A stretch of DNA of 64,000 nt from Streptomyces sp. CCM_MD2014 (GTDB lineage Bacteria; Actinomycetota; Actinomycetes; Streptomycetales; Streptomycetaceae), in the NCBI RefSeq assembly GCF_000772045.1, contig NZ_CP009754.1, positions 4,464,001-4,528,000 on the forward strand, given 5' to 3'. The notes under the pieces are model-generated. The model was not told the DNA's origin. It searched no databases and saw only the letters and a program-made list of their open reading frames with translations. Below are positions 1 through 8,799 of this stretch, piece by piece (the first letter of the stretch is position 1; each line of letters opens with the position of its first letter). The position numbers were made by a program, and so were the translations under genes.

Positions 1-512
1 GCGCCCACGCCGGTCAGGAAGTAGAAACGCGAGCCGGAGACCTTGGCGCCGCGCTCCACGTCGATGGCGCCGAGCAGCTGGCCCAGCTCCAGGTGGTCCC
101 TGGGCTCGAAGCCCTCGGCGGCGAAGTCGCGGTGCGTGCCGTGCGTCTCCAGCGTGACGAAGTCCTCCTCGCCGCCGACGGGCACGTCGGGGTGGACGAG
201 GTTGCCGAGCCGCTGGAGCAGCTCCTGGGTCTCGGCGTCGGCCGCGTCGCGCTCGGCGTCGGCGGCCTTGACGTCGGTCTTGAGCTGTTCGGCCCGCTTG
301 AGCAGCTCGGCCTTCTCGTCTCCGGCGGCCTTGCCGATCAGCTTGCCGAGGCCCTTCTGCTCGGCGCGCAGCTCGTCGAAGCGGACGCCGGACGACCTGC
401 GCCGTTCGTCGGCGGACAGGAGGGAGTCGACGAGCGCGACGTCCTCTCCACGGGCGCGCTGCGACGCGCGCACACGGTCGGGGTCCTCACGGAGCAGGCG
501 AAGGTCAATCAC
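1..512 (-). CDS. serS: Seryl-tRNA synthetase, N-terminal part (cut by window edge)
   Basis: Charges tRNA-Ser with serine in the cytoplasm. The visible 170 residues start with MIDLRLLREDPDRVRASQ and run through the long antiparallel coiled-coil arm typical of SerRS, rich in Lys, Glu and Ala (about residues 25-110), into the start of the class II catalytic domain with the GAIDVERGAKVSGSRF stretch. The GTG at 512-510 is chosen because the conserved MIDLRL N-terminus begins there. The 3' two thirds lie outside the window. Upstream lies a 532-base non-coding region before pheA, on the same strand. Confidence 0.95.
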   Translation of the reverse strand, partial: MIDLRLLREDPDRVRASQRARGEDVALVDSLLSADERRRSSGVRFDELRAEQKGLGKLIGKAAGDEKAELLKRAEQLKTDVKAADAERDAADAETQELLQRLGNLVHPDVPVGGEEDFVTLETHGTHRDFAAEGFEPRDHLELGQLLGAIDVERGAKVSGSRFYFLTGVG

Positions 513-669
513 GCGGTCAAGGCTACCGGTGCGCGGTGTCGGGTCTCGACCCACTATTGCCGGACGCTGGCCTCACGTTCCGTCCGGCCGGTCAATGAGG
601 CGGGTCAATGAGGCGTTGCGTCATCCCCGGAACGAGGCTCGCCAGGACACCCCGTTGACCGGATTTGCT

Positions 670-1007
670 TGTGGAGAACGGGACTTGGGGCGCGGCTGTC
701 CACAGGAATCCACGCTCCGGAAAAGTTATCCACAGGGCGTGCGAAAGATCTGTGGACTCACGGAAGTGATCATTCCCAATTCCGGACGGCGGACTGCCCA
801 AACCCTCCACGCCTCCACTTTCGAGTGGAAACGGGGCGCCAGGTGTCACTCCGGAGAATGGGGTGCAAGAAACAGGTGGACGAAGGGTGACCTGGACCCC
901 TGTGGGTGAAGTGAGGGCCCGTAGGGGGATATGTCGACTGAATGCCGTTTCGTTGTCGACTTGTCCCCAGGTCGAGAAGAGGACCTGTGGATAACTTCTG
1001 TGGACAA
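670..1007. promoter_or_regulatory. Cluster of DnaA-box-like nonamers
   Basis: The 532 bases between serS and pheA carry many 9-mers close to the Streptomyces DnaA box TTGTCCACA. I see CTGTCCACA at 696-704, TTATCCACA at 726-734, TTATCCACA on the minus strand at 986-994 and a perfect TTGTCCACA on the minus strand at 999-1007. Weaker matches lie at 670-678, 751-759, 901-909 and 961-969. Boxes occur on both strands. No convincing gene lies here. A high-affinity DnaA cluster called D78 has been described in S. coelicolor in this part of the chromosome; that this is the same site is my inference. Confidence 0.7.
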
Positions 1008-1044
1008 CGAGCGGACGAGGAAAATCAGCCGATAGGCCCGGTGA

Positions 1045-1977
1045 TCAGAACCGGCCGTCCTGGCAGCGCGCCACCCAGTCCGCCGCCGCGACGAACGCCT
1101 CGTCCGAGGTGCCCGGCCGCAGCGCGTCCACGTCCGCCGGCCCGACCTCCGCCCGCGGGTACGACCCGAGGAAGCGCACCTGCAGACAGGTCCGCTTCAG
1201 GCCCATCAACGCGTCGGCCACCCGCCGGTCGGAGATGTGTCCCTCGGCGTCGATGCAGAAGCAGTAGTTGCCGATGCCGGCACCGGTGGGCCGGGACTGC
1301 AGGAGCATCAGGTTGATGCCCCGGGTGGCGAACTCGCCCAGCAGGTCGCGCAGGCCGCCGGGATGGTCGTCGCGCTGCCAGAGCACGACGGAGGTCTTGT
1401 CCGCGCCGGTCGGTGCGGCGGGCCGGGCCGGGCGGCCCACCAGGACGAAGCGGGTCTGGGCGTTCTCCGCGTCGTGGATGTCGGCCTCCAGCACCTCGAG
1501 GCCGTAGCGCTCCGCGGCGAACTCGCCGGCGAAGGCCGCGTCGTACCTCCCCTCTTGCACCAGGCGGGCGCCGTCCGCGTTGGACGCGGCCGACTCCCAG
1601 GCGACGTCCGGGAGGTGCGTCTTGAGCCAGTTGCGGACCTGGGGCTGGGCGGCCGGGTGGGCGGTGACCGTCTTGATGTCCGACAGCTTGGTGCCGGGGC
1701 GGACCAGCAGCGCGAAGGTGATGGAGAGCAGCACCTCGCGGTAGATCATCAGCGGCTGGCCGGCGACCAGCTCGTCCAGGGTGGTGGTGATGCCGCCCTC
1801 GACGGAGTTCTCGATCGGCACGAACGCGGCCTCGGCCTCGCCGGTGCGCACCGCGTCGAGCGCGGACTGCACGGAGACGTACGGGACCAGTTCCCGGGTC
1901 GCCGTCTCCGGGAGGGTGCGCAGGGCGACTTCGGTGAAGGTGCCTTCAGGGCCGAGATACGCGTAACTGGCTGGCAT
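1045..1977 (-). CDS. pheA: Prephenate dehydratase with ACT domain
   Basis: Converts prephenate to phenylpyruvate in phenylalanine synthesis. The 310 residues match the usual monofunctional length. The N-terminus MPASYAYLGPEGTFTEVAL and the motif VPIENSVEGGITTTLDEL are the dehydratase signatures. The last ~110 residues (TSVVLWQRDDHPGGLRDLL onward, with LLQSRPTG) form an ACT domain that binds Phe for feedback control. There is no chorismate mutase part. The start ATG is at 1977. The upstream DyP gene stops 80 bases away on the same strand, so a promoter may lie between. Confidence 0.95.
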   Translation of the reverse strand: MPASYAYLGPEGTFTEVALRTLPETATRELVPYVSVQSALDAVRTGEAEAAFVPIENSVEGGITTTLDELVAGQPLMIYREVLLSITFALLVRPGTKLSDIKTVTAHPAAQPQVRNWLKTHLPDVAWESAASNADGARLVQEGRYDAAFAGEFAAERYGLEVLEADIHDAENAQTRFVLVGRPARPAAPTGADKTSVVLWQRDDHPGGLRDLLGEFATRGINLMLLQSRPTGAGIGNYCFCIDAEGHISDRRVADALMGLKRTCLQVRFLGSYPRAEVGPADVDALRPGTSDEAFVAAADWVARCQDGRF

Positions 1978-2057
1978 GTCCTCACCCTAATGGGCCCGGG
2001 GCCGCCAGGTTCACGCGTCTCTCCCAAGCCCCTCGGCGGGGTGACGCACGGCCGGTT

Positions 2058-3395
2058 TCACCCCTCCAGGAGCCGCTGACCCACGTACTCTCCCTCCGCC
2101 GCCCCGCCCGGCACCGCGAACAGACCGCTCGCCTCGTGCCGGATGAACGGCGACAGCGCGTCGCCCCGGTCCAGCTTGCGCTGCACGGGCACGAAGCCCC
2201 GCAGCGGATCGGCCTGCCAGCAGATGAAGAGCAGCCCGGCGTCCGGGACGCCGTCGGAGTCGAAACCGTCGTGGTAGGAGAAGGGGCGGCGGACCATGGC
2301 CGCCCCGCCGTTCTGGTCGGGGCGGGTGATCCGGGCGTGAGCGTTGATCGGCACGACGAGCTTCCCGGAGCCGTCCGTCTTCTCCAGATCCATCTCCGTC
2401 GTCTCGGTCGCGTCACTCCCTCCGGACAACGGCGCCCCGTCGGACTTGCGACGCCCGATGACGTCCTCCTGGGCCTTGAGCGACAGCTTCTCCCAGTCGT
2501 CGAGGAGCATGCGGATGCGGCGTACGACGACGTAGGAGCCGTTCGCCATCCAGGCCGGCCCGCCCTTCCCGGCCCCGGGCGCCTCCGGGACGAAGATCCG
2601 CTTGTCGAAGTCGGCGTCGGCGGGCTTCGGGTTGCGGGTGCCGTCGACCTGGCCCATAAGGTTGCGGGCGGTCATGGGGTGGGCGGTGGCACCGGGCGAG
2701 CGGTTGAAGCCGTTCATCTGCCAGCGGACACGGGCGGCCGTCCCCGCGTCCTGCTGGATCGCGCGCAGGGCGTGGAAGGCCACCAGGGCGTCGTCGGCGC
2801 CGATCTGCACCCACAGGTCGCCGTTGCTGCGGTTCCTGTCGAGGTGGTCGGAGGAGAAGTCGGGGAGCGGGTCGAGCGCGACCGGGCGCTGCTCCTCCAG
2901 CCCGGTCCGGCCGAAGAAGCTGTGGCCGAAGCCGAAGGTGAGGGTCAGCGAGGAGGGGCCGGCGTCCCTGGCCACGTCGGTGTCGCGGGTCCCGGCCGGC
3001 TCGCCCGCCATCAGCCGCCGGGCCGTGTCGGACCAGCGGCGCAGCAGCGCGGCGGCTTCCTTGCGGCCGGCACCTGCCGCGAGGTCGAAGGCGACGAGGT
3101 GGCCGCGCGCCTGCATGGGGGTGGTGATGCCGGGCTGATGTTTCCCGTGAAACATCGCCCGCTCACTGCCGAGCGAGGTGAGGGGCGTGGCGGCGGAGGA
3201 GGGGGCGGCGGCATAGCCCGCGGCGGCGCCCGCCGCGCCGAGGACGAGCCCGGTGGCACCGGCGGTGCCGAGCAGCCGCCGCCGTGAGATGCCCTGGGGA
3301 GCGGTGGTGCCGTCGGAGTCGATCGGTCCGGGTCCGTCGGGTGCCTTGCGGGTCGTCCCAGGGTTCCGGGCCTCCGGGATGGACTGGTCTGCCAT
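2058..3395 (-). CDS. dtpA: Tat-secreted dye-decolourising (DyP-type) haem peroxidase
   Basis: Haem peroxidase of the EfeB/DyP family, 445 residues. A twin-arginine signal SRRRLLGTAGATGLVLGAA sits near residues 38-56, followed by an Ala-rich stretch, so export folded with haem is expected. The distal-haem signature GQVDGTRNP is present. The start ATG at 3395 lies 8 bases after the copCD stop, so it is the last gene of a copper operon. In S. lividans the orthologue DtpA works with Sco and the copper chaperone ECuC in maturation of the GlxA oxidase; that role is inferred here from synteny. A longer open frame running upstream to 4670 is a shadow of copCD. Confidence 0.9.
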   Translation of the reverse strand: MADQSIPEARNPGTTRKAPDGPGPIDSDGTTAPQGISRRRLLGTAGATGLVLGAAGAAAGYAAAPSSAATPLTSLGSERAMFHGKHQPGITTPMQARGHLVAFDLAAGAGRKEAAALLRRWSDTARRLMAGEPAGTRDTDVARDAGPSSLTLTFGFGHSFFGRTGLEEQRPVALDPLPDFSSDHLDRNRSNGDLWVQIGADDALVAFHALRAIQQDAGTAARVRWQMNGFNRSPGATAHPMTARNLMGQVDGTRNPKPADADFDKRIFVPEAPGAGKGGPAWMANGSYVVVRRIRMLLDDWEKLSLKAQEDVIGRRKSDGAPLSGGSDATETTEMDLEKTDGSGKLVVPINAHARITRPDQNGGAAMVRRPFSYHDGFDSDGVPDAGLLFICWQADPLRGFVPVQRKLDRGDALSPFIRHEASGLFAVPGGAAEGEYVGQRLLEG

Positions 3396-3403
3396 GGTGC
3401 GGT

Positions 3404-5530
3404 TCAGCCGATCTGCGCGTTCTTGGTGAGGGTGACCTGGTCGATGTCGGAGGTCCGTACGGTGACGGCGACTTCCCAGTCTCCGGCCATGGGGATCTGT
3501 ACTCCGCTCGCCGACCAGTGGCCGGTGGTGATGTGGTCGGGCGCGACGGGCAGGGGCCCGATGTCCTTGGCCTTCTGGGTGAGGGCCAGCTTCACCTCGG
3601 GGATGTCGAAGGCGGTTCCGTCCGGGCGTTCGACGTAGAGGTGCAGGTCGTTGGCGCCGACCCGGGCGGGGTCGAGTTCGACCCGTACGACGCCCTTGCC
3701 GTTCTGGCCGCCGGTGTCGAAGGGCATGTCGAGTGTCACCGCGCCGGTGGTGGGTGCGGCGCTGGCGGCGGAGGCGGCTCCGGCGGCCTTTGCGTCCTCC
3801 TCGGTGCGGCCGGGCTCGGTCTGGGTCAGGACGGTGGTGACCACGAGCAGGACGACGGCGACGCCCGCCTCGGCGAGCACGGAGCGGCGCAGTCCGAAGC
3901 GGTGCGGGTCGGCGTCGCGTTGCCGTTTCTGCCGGGCGGCGTCCACGGCCGCGCGCTGCCGGGCGAGCTGGGCGGCGCGCTGCGAGCCCCCGGAGCCCTT
4001 CCCCGTGCCGGACGCCTTTCCAGGGGCCTTGGTCTTCCCCGCGGCTCCCGCCTTTCCGGCGGCTCCCGCCTTCCCCGCGGCTTCCGCCTTTCCGGCGGCC
4101 TCGGTCTTCTCCGAGACCCCGGTCTTCTCCGTGACCCCGGTCTTCGCTGCGGCTTTGGTCTTCTCTGCCACCCCGGTCTGCCCCGTGGCTTCGGGCTTTT
4201 CCGTGCCCCCGGTCTTCCGCGTGACTTTCGCCTCGTCGTTCTTGCGGCCGCCCGACGCGGCCACGTGCTCCTTCTCCCGCTGCCCGGCGAGGGACGGCAC
4301 CGCCTCCGCCAGCTGGGCCGTCCACCGCCGGGAGAAGTACGCGACGCCGACGAGCACCGCCACGAGCCCGATCTTCACGAGGAGCAGCTGCCCGTACCGG
4401 GTGTCGGTGAAGGCCGTCCAGGAGCCGAGCTGGCGCCACGACTGATAGGCCCCGGTCACCACCAGCGCCACGACGCTGCCGAAGGCGATGCGCGAGAACC
4501 GTCGTACGGCGAAGGCGGGCACCGGTGTCTGTGCCGGTGCGCGGTACAGGGCGACGAGCAGCGCGGTGAGTCCGCCGAGCCAGGTGGCGACGGCGATCAG
4601 GTGGACGACGTCGACCGGCATGGCGAGACCGGCCTGGAGGCCGACGGAGGCGTGCTCGGACATGGCCCACGTCGCCGCGAGGCCCGCCGCCACGACGCTG
4701 CCGCCGACCGCGAGCCCGAAGGTGAGGTCCCGCCTCTCCTCGTCCTCCCTCTTGTCGTACGCGCCGAAGAGCACGGCGATGAACAGCGCGGCCGCCGCGA
4801 GCAGCAGCAGCCGGGAGACGAGCGCGGCGCCGGACTTGGTCTGCAGCACCTCGCCGAGCAGGCTCAGGTCGAAGACGTCGGCGAGCTTCCCGGAGCCGGT
4901 GTAGGAGCCGCGCAGCAGGAGGAGCAGCAGGGTGGCGGCGGTCAGCGCGAGCCAGCCGGAGACGACGAGGCGCTGCACGGCGCGCACCCCGGAGCCGCGC
5001 GGCCAGCAGGCGAGCACGAAGGCGGCGCCGCCCACCAGGACGACGAAGGCGGCGTACGAGACGTACCGCCCGACGCCGTACAGTCCGCCGACGAAGCCGC
5101 CGCCCGCCGCCTGTGCGGAGACGGAGACCGAGGTCTCGGAGGGGGCGCCGACGGAGAAGGTGTAGGCGCCGGCGACGGGGTGGCTGTCGGCGGAGACCAC
5201 CTGGTAGGTCACCGTGTAGGTGCCGTCGGGCAGCCCGGCGTGCAGTTTCACGGAGTACGTGGTGCCGCCGGTGCCGGACGGGCTGCCGTCGTCGACGCGC
5301 GTGCCCTTGGGGTCGAGGACCCGCAGCGAGTCGTCGTCCATGGAGACCGACTCGGAGAAGGTGAGCGACACCTGGGCCGGGGCCTTGTCGACCACCGCCC
5401 CCTGCCGGGGATCGCTGCCGGTCAGCGCGGCGTGCGCGGAGGCCGGTCCGGCGCCGGCCAGCAGCGCGCAGGCCGCTGCCAGGAGCAGCAGTACCAGGGT
5501 CCGGACGCGCGGGGCGATGGTCTGCGTCAA
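3404..5530 (-). CDS. CopC-CopD fusion copper-resistance membrane protein with Lys-rich insert
   Basis: 708 residues. A signal peptide (about 1-33) ends AGPASAHAALTGSDP, giving a mature N-terminal His typical of CopC copper sites. The CopC beta-sandwich runs to about residue 120, then about eight membrane helices of the CopD type (150-400). A 130-residue low-complexity Lys/Ala/Thr segment with EKTG and AGKAGAAGK repeats follows. After it come a last membrane helix (SVLAEAGVAVVLLVV) and a C-terminal beta domain of the YtkA kind. Likely role is copper import or handling at the membrane. It lies 13 bases after the PCuAC gene and 8 bases before the DyP gene. The insert is unusual. Confidence 0.88.
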   Translation of the reverse strand: MTQTIAPRVRTLVLLLLAAACALLAGAGPASAHAALTGSDPRQGAVVDKAPAQVSLTFSESVSMDDDSLRVLDPKGTRVDDGSPSGTGGTTYSVKLHAGLPDGTYTVTYQVVSADSHPVAGAYTFSVGAPSETSVSVSAQAAGGGFVGGLYGVGRYVSYAAFVVLVGGAAFVLACWPRGSGVRAVQRLVVSGWLALTAATLLLLLLRGSYTGSGKLADVFDLSLLGEVLQTKSGAALVSRLLLLAAAALFIAVLFGAYDKREDEERRDLTFGLAVGGSVVAAGLAATWAMSEHASVGLQAGLAMPVDVVHLIAVATWLGGLTALLVALYRAPAQTPVPAFAVRRFSRIAFGSVVALVVTGAYQSWRQLGSWTAFTDTRYGQLLLVKIGLVAVLVGVAYFSRRWTAQLAEAVPSLAGQREKEHVAASGGRKNDEAKVTRKTGGTEKPEATGQTGVAEKTKAAAKTGVTEKTGVSEKTEAAGKAEAAGKAGAAGKAGAAGKTKAPGKASGTGKGSGGSQRAAQLARQRAAVDAARQKRQRDADPHRFGLRRSVLAEAGVAVVLLVVTTVLTQTEPGRTEEDAKAAGAASAASAAPTTGAVTLDMPFDTGGQNGKGVVRVELDPARVGANDLHLYVERPDGTAFDIPEVKLALTQKAKDIGPLPVAPDHITTGHWSASGVQIPMAGDWEVAVTVRTSDIDQVTLTKNAQIG

Positions 5531-5543
5531 GGTGGTCCCTCCC

Positions 5544-6035
5544 TCAGTGTCCGGAGTCTTCGGTGTGCCCGGAGTGTCCGGTGGTGGGCTGATAGGTGGC
5601 CGCCTTCACGGGCATCTTGACCGTGACGGGGTCGGAGTGCGCGAAGTGCAGTTCGACGGCGACCGACTGTCCCTGCTTCGGCTGCCGCTTCAGCTTCTCG
5701 AACATCAGGTGGTTTCCGCCGCTCTTGAACACGAGTTGACCGTGGGCGGGGACTTCGAGGCGGTCGACCTCCTTCATGGTCCCCTCGACGGTCTCGTGCA
5801 CGGTGACCTCGCCGGCCTCGCTGGTGACGGAGGTCAGTTCGTCCGCGGTGTCGCCTTCGTTGGTGATCGTGAGGAACCCGGCCGCCATCGAGTCGGAGAC
5901 GGGCTGCGGTATGTAGGCGGCGTCGACGGAGAGTTCGGCACCGGAGGCCGCGGAGTCGGAGTCCGAGCCGCCGCAGCGCGCGAGGGCCAGGGCGCCGATC
6001 ATCGTGACGGCGGCGAGAACGGGGCGGCGCCTCAC
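5544..6035 (-). CDS. PCuAC-type extracytoplasmic copper chaperone (ECuC-like)
   Basis: 163 residues of the PCu(A)C family (DUF461). After an N-terminal export signal, the copper-binding pattern appears as VTVHETVEG, then HLMFEKLKR, with the expected H-x(n)-M residues. A His-rich tail ends GHSGHTEDSGH. The GTG start at 6035 overlaps the sco stop (GTGA), which indicates translational coupling. The lipobox is odd: L18-A19-R20-C21 has Arg at -1, where Gly, Ala or Ser is usual, so lipidation is uncertain. It probably passes Cu to Sco, as in S. lividans. Confidence 0.9.
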   Translation of the reverse strand: MRRRPVLAAVTMIGALALARCGGSDSDSAASGAELSVDAAYIPQPVSDSMAAGFLTITNEGDTADELTSVTSEAGEVTVHETVEGTMKEVDRLEVPAHGQLVFKSGGNHLMFEKLKRQPKQGQSVAVELHFAHSDPVTVKMPVKAATYQPTTGHSGHTEDSGH

Positions 6036-6682
6036 GGGTTCTCCCCCTTGATCAGCTTGGGGAGGTCCTTGGTGTAGTCGTCGACCGTGGCGTCCTCGCC
6101 GTAGAGGACGTAGCCCGCGTCGGACTTCGGGGAGAAGGCGACGACCTGGGTGCCGTGGGTCGAGACGATCTTGCCGTCCTTGTCCTTGGTCGGCGGCTCG
6201 ATCGAGATGCCGAGGGTGCGGGCGCCCGCCTGGATGGTGTCGAAGTCGCCGGTCAGGCCGACGATCTGCGGGTCGATGCCCTTGAGCCACTTGCCGAGCG
6301 CGGCCGGGGTGTCGCGTTCGGGGTCGGTGGTGACGAAGACGACGCGGAGCTTGTCCTGCTCCGTCTGGGAGAGCTGCTTCTTGGCCACGGCGATGTTGTT
6401 CATGGTCAGTGGGCAGACGTCGGGGCAGTGGGTGTAGCCGAAGTAGATCAGGGTGGGCTTGCCGGCGGTCTGCTCGCGCAGGTCGTACTTCTTGCCCTGG
6501 GTGTCGGTGAGGACCAGGTCCGGCTTCTCGAAGGGCTTGTCGAGGACGGTGGCGGCCTGCCGGCTGTTGTCCTCGGAGACCACGGTCACGGGCTTGCCGC
6601 TGTCGGCGCCGCTGCCGCAGGCGGACAGTGTCAGACAGGCGGCGGCGAGCACGGCGGCCATGGCGAACGTCTTCTTGCGCAT
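6032..6682 (-). CDS. sco: Sco (SCO1/SenC) copper-binding thioredoxin-fold lipoprotein
   Basis: 216 residues. The lipoprotein signal ends LTLSACGS. The thioredoxin-like fold carries the copper motif CPDVC in YFGYTHCPDVCPLTMNN and the distal ligand His in VSTHGTQVV. Sco proteins deliver Cu to CuA of cytochrome oxidase and, in S. lividans, to GlxA. The ATG at 6682 has no strong Shine-Dalgarno. The stop overlaps the chaperone start by four bases. A long hairpin separates it from ycnI, so it may have its own promoter as well as read-through. Confidence 0.92.
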   Translation of the reverse strand: MRKKTFAMAAVLAAACLTLSACGSGADSGKPVTVVSEDNSRQAATVLDKPFEKPDLVLTDTQGKKYDLREQTAGKPTLIYFGYTHCPDVCPLTMNNIAVAKKQLSQTEQDKLRVVFVTTDPERDTPAALGKWLKGIDPQIVGLTGDFDTIQAGARTLGISIEPPTKDKDGKIVSTHGTQVVAFSPKSDAGYVLYGEDATVDDYTKDLPKLIKGENP

Positions 6683-6710
6683 AGAAAAATGTCCCAGATG
6701 TGAGGTGCTC

Positions 6711-6780
6711 CGGTGCGCGCCGGGGTCCGCCGGCCGGGACCGGATGGACGGACCGGCGGACGGGTGTCCGGCGCGCACCG
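6711..6780 (-). terminator. Long hairpin between ycnI and sco
   Basis: CGGTGCGCGCCGG at 6711-6723 pairs with CCGGCGCGCACCG at 6768-6780, and the inner GTCCGCCGG/CCGGCGGAC arms continue the stem with a bulge. No U-tract follows. It could terminate ycnI transcription or act as an attenuator before sco. Confidence 0.6.
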
Positions 6781-6831
6781 GACGAGATGATGCGCCGGCG
6801 AGGTCACGCCGACGCACCGGCACGGGCGCTG

Positions 6832-7587
6832 TTACGCCGCCGTGCCGGAGTTGCGCCGCCGGCCGGCCAGCACGCCGTATGCGACGCCCGCCGCGCCGAC
6901 GACGATGCCGACGATGCCGAGGACCCGGGCGGTGGTGTCACTGCCGGAGCCGGAGTCCGACGAGGAGGCGTCGGCGGCGGTGTTCTGTGCGGCCGCCTGG
7001 GCGTCGTCGGCCTTCGCGTCCGAGGAGCCCGAGGCGCCGTGGGCGTCGTCCTCGGCCGCGGACAGCTTGAGCACGGGCGCCGGGGTGTCGGGTTCCTCCT
7101 GGCCCTCCTGCGGCACCTCGATCCAGCGCACGACCTCCTTGTTGGAGTACGTCTGGATCGCCTTGAACACCAGCTGGTCGGCGTCCTCGGGCAGCGCGCC
7201 GATGGAGACCGGGAACTTCTGGAAGTAGCCGGGCTCGACACCCTTGCCGTCGGCGGTCCAGGTGACCTTGGTGACGACCTCGGTGATCTGCTTGCCGTGC
7301 GACTCCAGCGGCTTGGCCGGCTTGGCCTTGGTGACCTCGGCCTTCCAGCCCGGCACCGGCTGCGGCATCACGGACGCCAGCGGGTGGTCGGTGGGGAAGG
7401 TGACCTCCAGCTTGGTGGTGGAGGCGTTGTCGCGCTCGTTGGGGACCTTGAAGTCGACGACCGCGTAACCGCCCTTGGCGGCCGCGCCCTCCGGCTGCAC
7501 GCTGACGTGCGCGAAGGCGGGGGCGGACAGGGCGAGTACGGCGATACCGGACACGGCGCCGGCGGCGGCGATACGGGAAGCCTTCAT
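6832..7587 (-). CDS. ycnI: YcnI-like (DUF1775) copper-associated surface protein
   Basis: 251 residues. A Sec signal ends SAPAFAHVSVQPEG, exposing an N-terminal His after cleavage, the copper ligand known for YcnI. The DUF1775 beta-sandwich follows (VDFKVPNERDNASTTKLEV, then WTADGK). A Ser/Asp/Ala-rich spacer leads to a C-terminal membrane helix (VLGIVGIVVGAAGVAYGVL) and a basic GRRRNS tail. The ATG at 7587 is chosen because the signal peptide starts there. It sits upstream of sco on the same strand with the membrane protein gene above it, consistent with a copper regulon. Confidence 0.88.
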   Translation of the reverse strand: MKASRIAAAGAVSGIAVLALSAPAFAHVSVQPEGAAAKGGYAVVDFKVPNERDNASTTKLEVTFPTDHPLASVMPQPVPGWKAEVTKAKPAKPLESHGKQITEVVTKVTWTADGKGVEPGYFQKFPVSIGALPEDADQLVFKAIQTYSNKEVVRWIEVPQEGQEEPDTPAPVLKLSAAEDDAHGASGSSDAKADDAQAAAQNTAADASSSDSGSGSDTTARVLGIVGIVVGAAGVAYGVLAGRRRNSGTAA

Positions 7588-7718
7588 GGACGGAGTACTC
7601 CGCTTCGTGTGGACACGGGGATGTGACCCGGTGCCGGGTGACAGGAGGGATGCGCGCACGCGCGCGTGCCGCACGACGGCGGCCCCTCCCGGGGAAGCGG
7701 GACGGTGGTCGCGTCGTG

Positions 7719-8558
7719 TCAGGCGGCGAGGGCGAACGCGTCACTCGGCGGGCCGCGCCTGATGACCGTGTGCTGGAGTGCGGTGGTACGGGGCCGCGGC
7801 GGCACCCACAGGGTGGGGCGCGGCAGGCGGGGGCCCGTACCGGGGGCGCCGGCCAGTCCGGCGTGCAGGGCGCGCACCAGGGAGAGCGCGGCGCGCAGGG
7901 CGCGTACGAACGCCGCTTCGGCCACGGAGTGGGCCGAGTGCGCCGACAGTTCGACGAGCCGGGCCAGCGCCAGGTCCCCGCGCCGCAGCAGCCAGCCGGC
8001 GGCCAGGGCCGCGAGGACGTGACCGAGCAGCATCGGCAGGGACGGCAGCAGCGAGGCGGAACCACCGGCGCCGGCCAGGGCGTCGGCCGGGTGGTGCGTT
8101 GCGGCGGTCTGGGCGTCGGGGGCGATCCGCGCGTCGGTGAGGATGCGCTGGGCCTGGGCCGGGCTGATCGCCGCCGCGGTGGTTCCGCAGACCAGCCGTG
8201 CGGCCTGCTGGACCAGCGAGGCGTCGGACAGCGCGCCCGCCCCGGTGCCGGACGCCGCGGCCGGGGCGGCGACGGCGGTGCCGTGCTGACCCAGCCCGAA
8301 CAGGGTGTGCAGCGCGGTCTGTCCGACGGTGAGCAGCGTCACGATGCCGGCCAGCGAGCGCCGGCGCCCGGCGAGTGGCACGGCGACCAGGACCGCCCCG
8401 AGGAATCCCGCGCCCAGCGACCACAGCGGAACGGTGGCGCAGGAGGCGAGGGTGTGCCCCGCCGCGGCCAGCACGACGCAGACCGCGGCGAACACCGCGG
8501 CCCGCAGGACCCGGAGATCGTTCCCGGAGCGCGCCGTTGGCGGGTGGGGGGCAGTCAT
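7719..8558 (-). CDS. Polytopic membrane protein of unknown function next to ycnI
   Basis: 279 residues with about five predicted membrane helices, including VLRAAVFAAVCVVLAAAGHTL, LWSLGAGFLGAVLVAVPLAG, IVTLLTVGQTALHTLFGL and MLLGHVLAALAAGWLL. A His in the third helix and a Cys in the loop might bind metal, but no family motif is clear. The ATG at 8558 is chosen because upstream codons give non-membrane sequence. It lies 131 bases upstream of ycnI on the same strand, an arrangement common in Streptomyces, which suggests a copper-related role without proving it. Confidence 0.75.
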   Translation of the reverse strand: MTAPHPPTARSGNDLRVLRAAVFAAVCVVLAAAGHTLASCATVPLWSLGAGFLGAVLVAVPLAGRRRSLAGIVTLLTVGQTALHTLFGLGQHGTAVAAPAAASGTGAGALSDASLVQQAARLVCGTTAAAISPAQAQRILTDARIAPDAQTAATHHPADALAGAGGSASLLPSLPMLLGHVLAALAAGWLLRRGDLALARLVELSAHSAHSVAEAAFVRALRAALSLVRALHAGLAGAPGTGPRLPRPTLWVPPRPRTTALQHTVIRRGPPSDAFALAA

Positions 8559-8799
8559 GGCGGCCTCATCATCGCACCCGCGGCCCGCGCGCCGTACGGC
8601 AGGTCCACAAGATGCCGTACGGCCGGAAGGTGAGGAACGGCACGGAAGGTCACCTTCTGTCACGGGCCGCCCGGCATACACCGATCGGCGCTGGCGACGC
8701 ATCCGCCAGACGAGCGGTGTCCCGGCGGCGGTGTGCTTACGCCCGGGTGTGAGGGGCAATACGTATCGGTATGTCGAGCCGCGGCCGGGAGGCTGGAGC

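Noticed and set aside
2058..4670. 870-codon version of the DyP gene
   Set aside because: The extra N-terminal part lies within copCD in another frame. The Tat signal and start at 3395 define the real gene.
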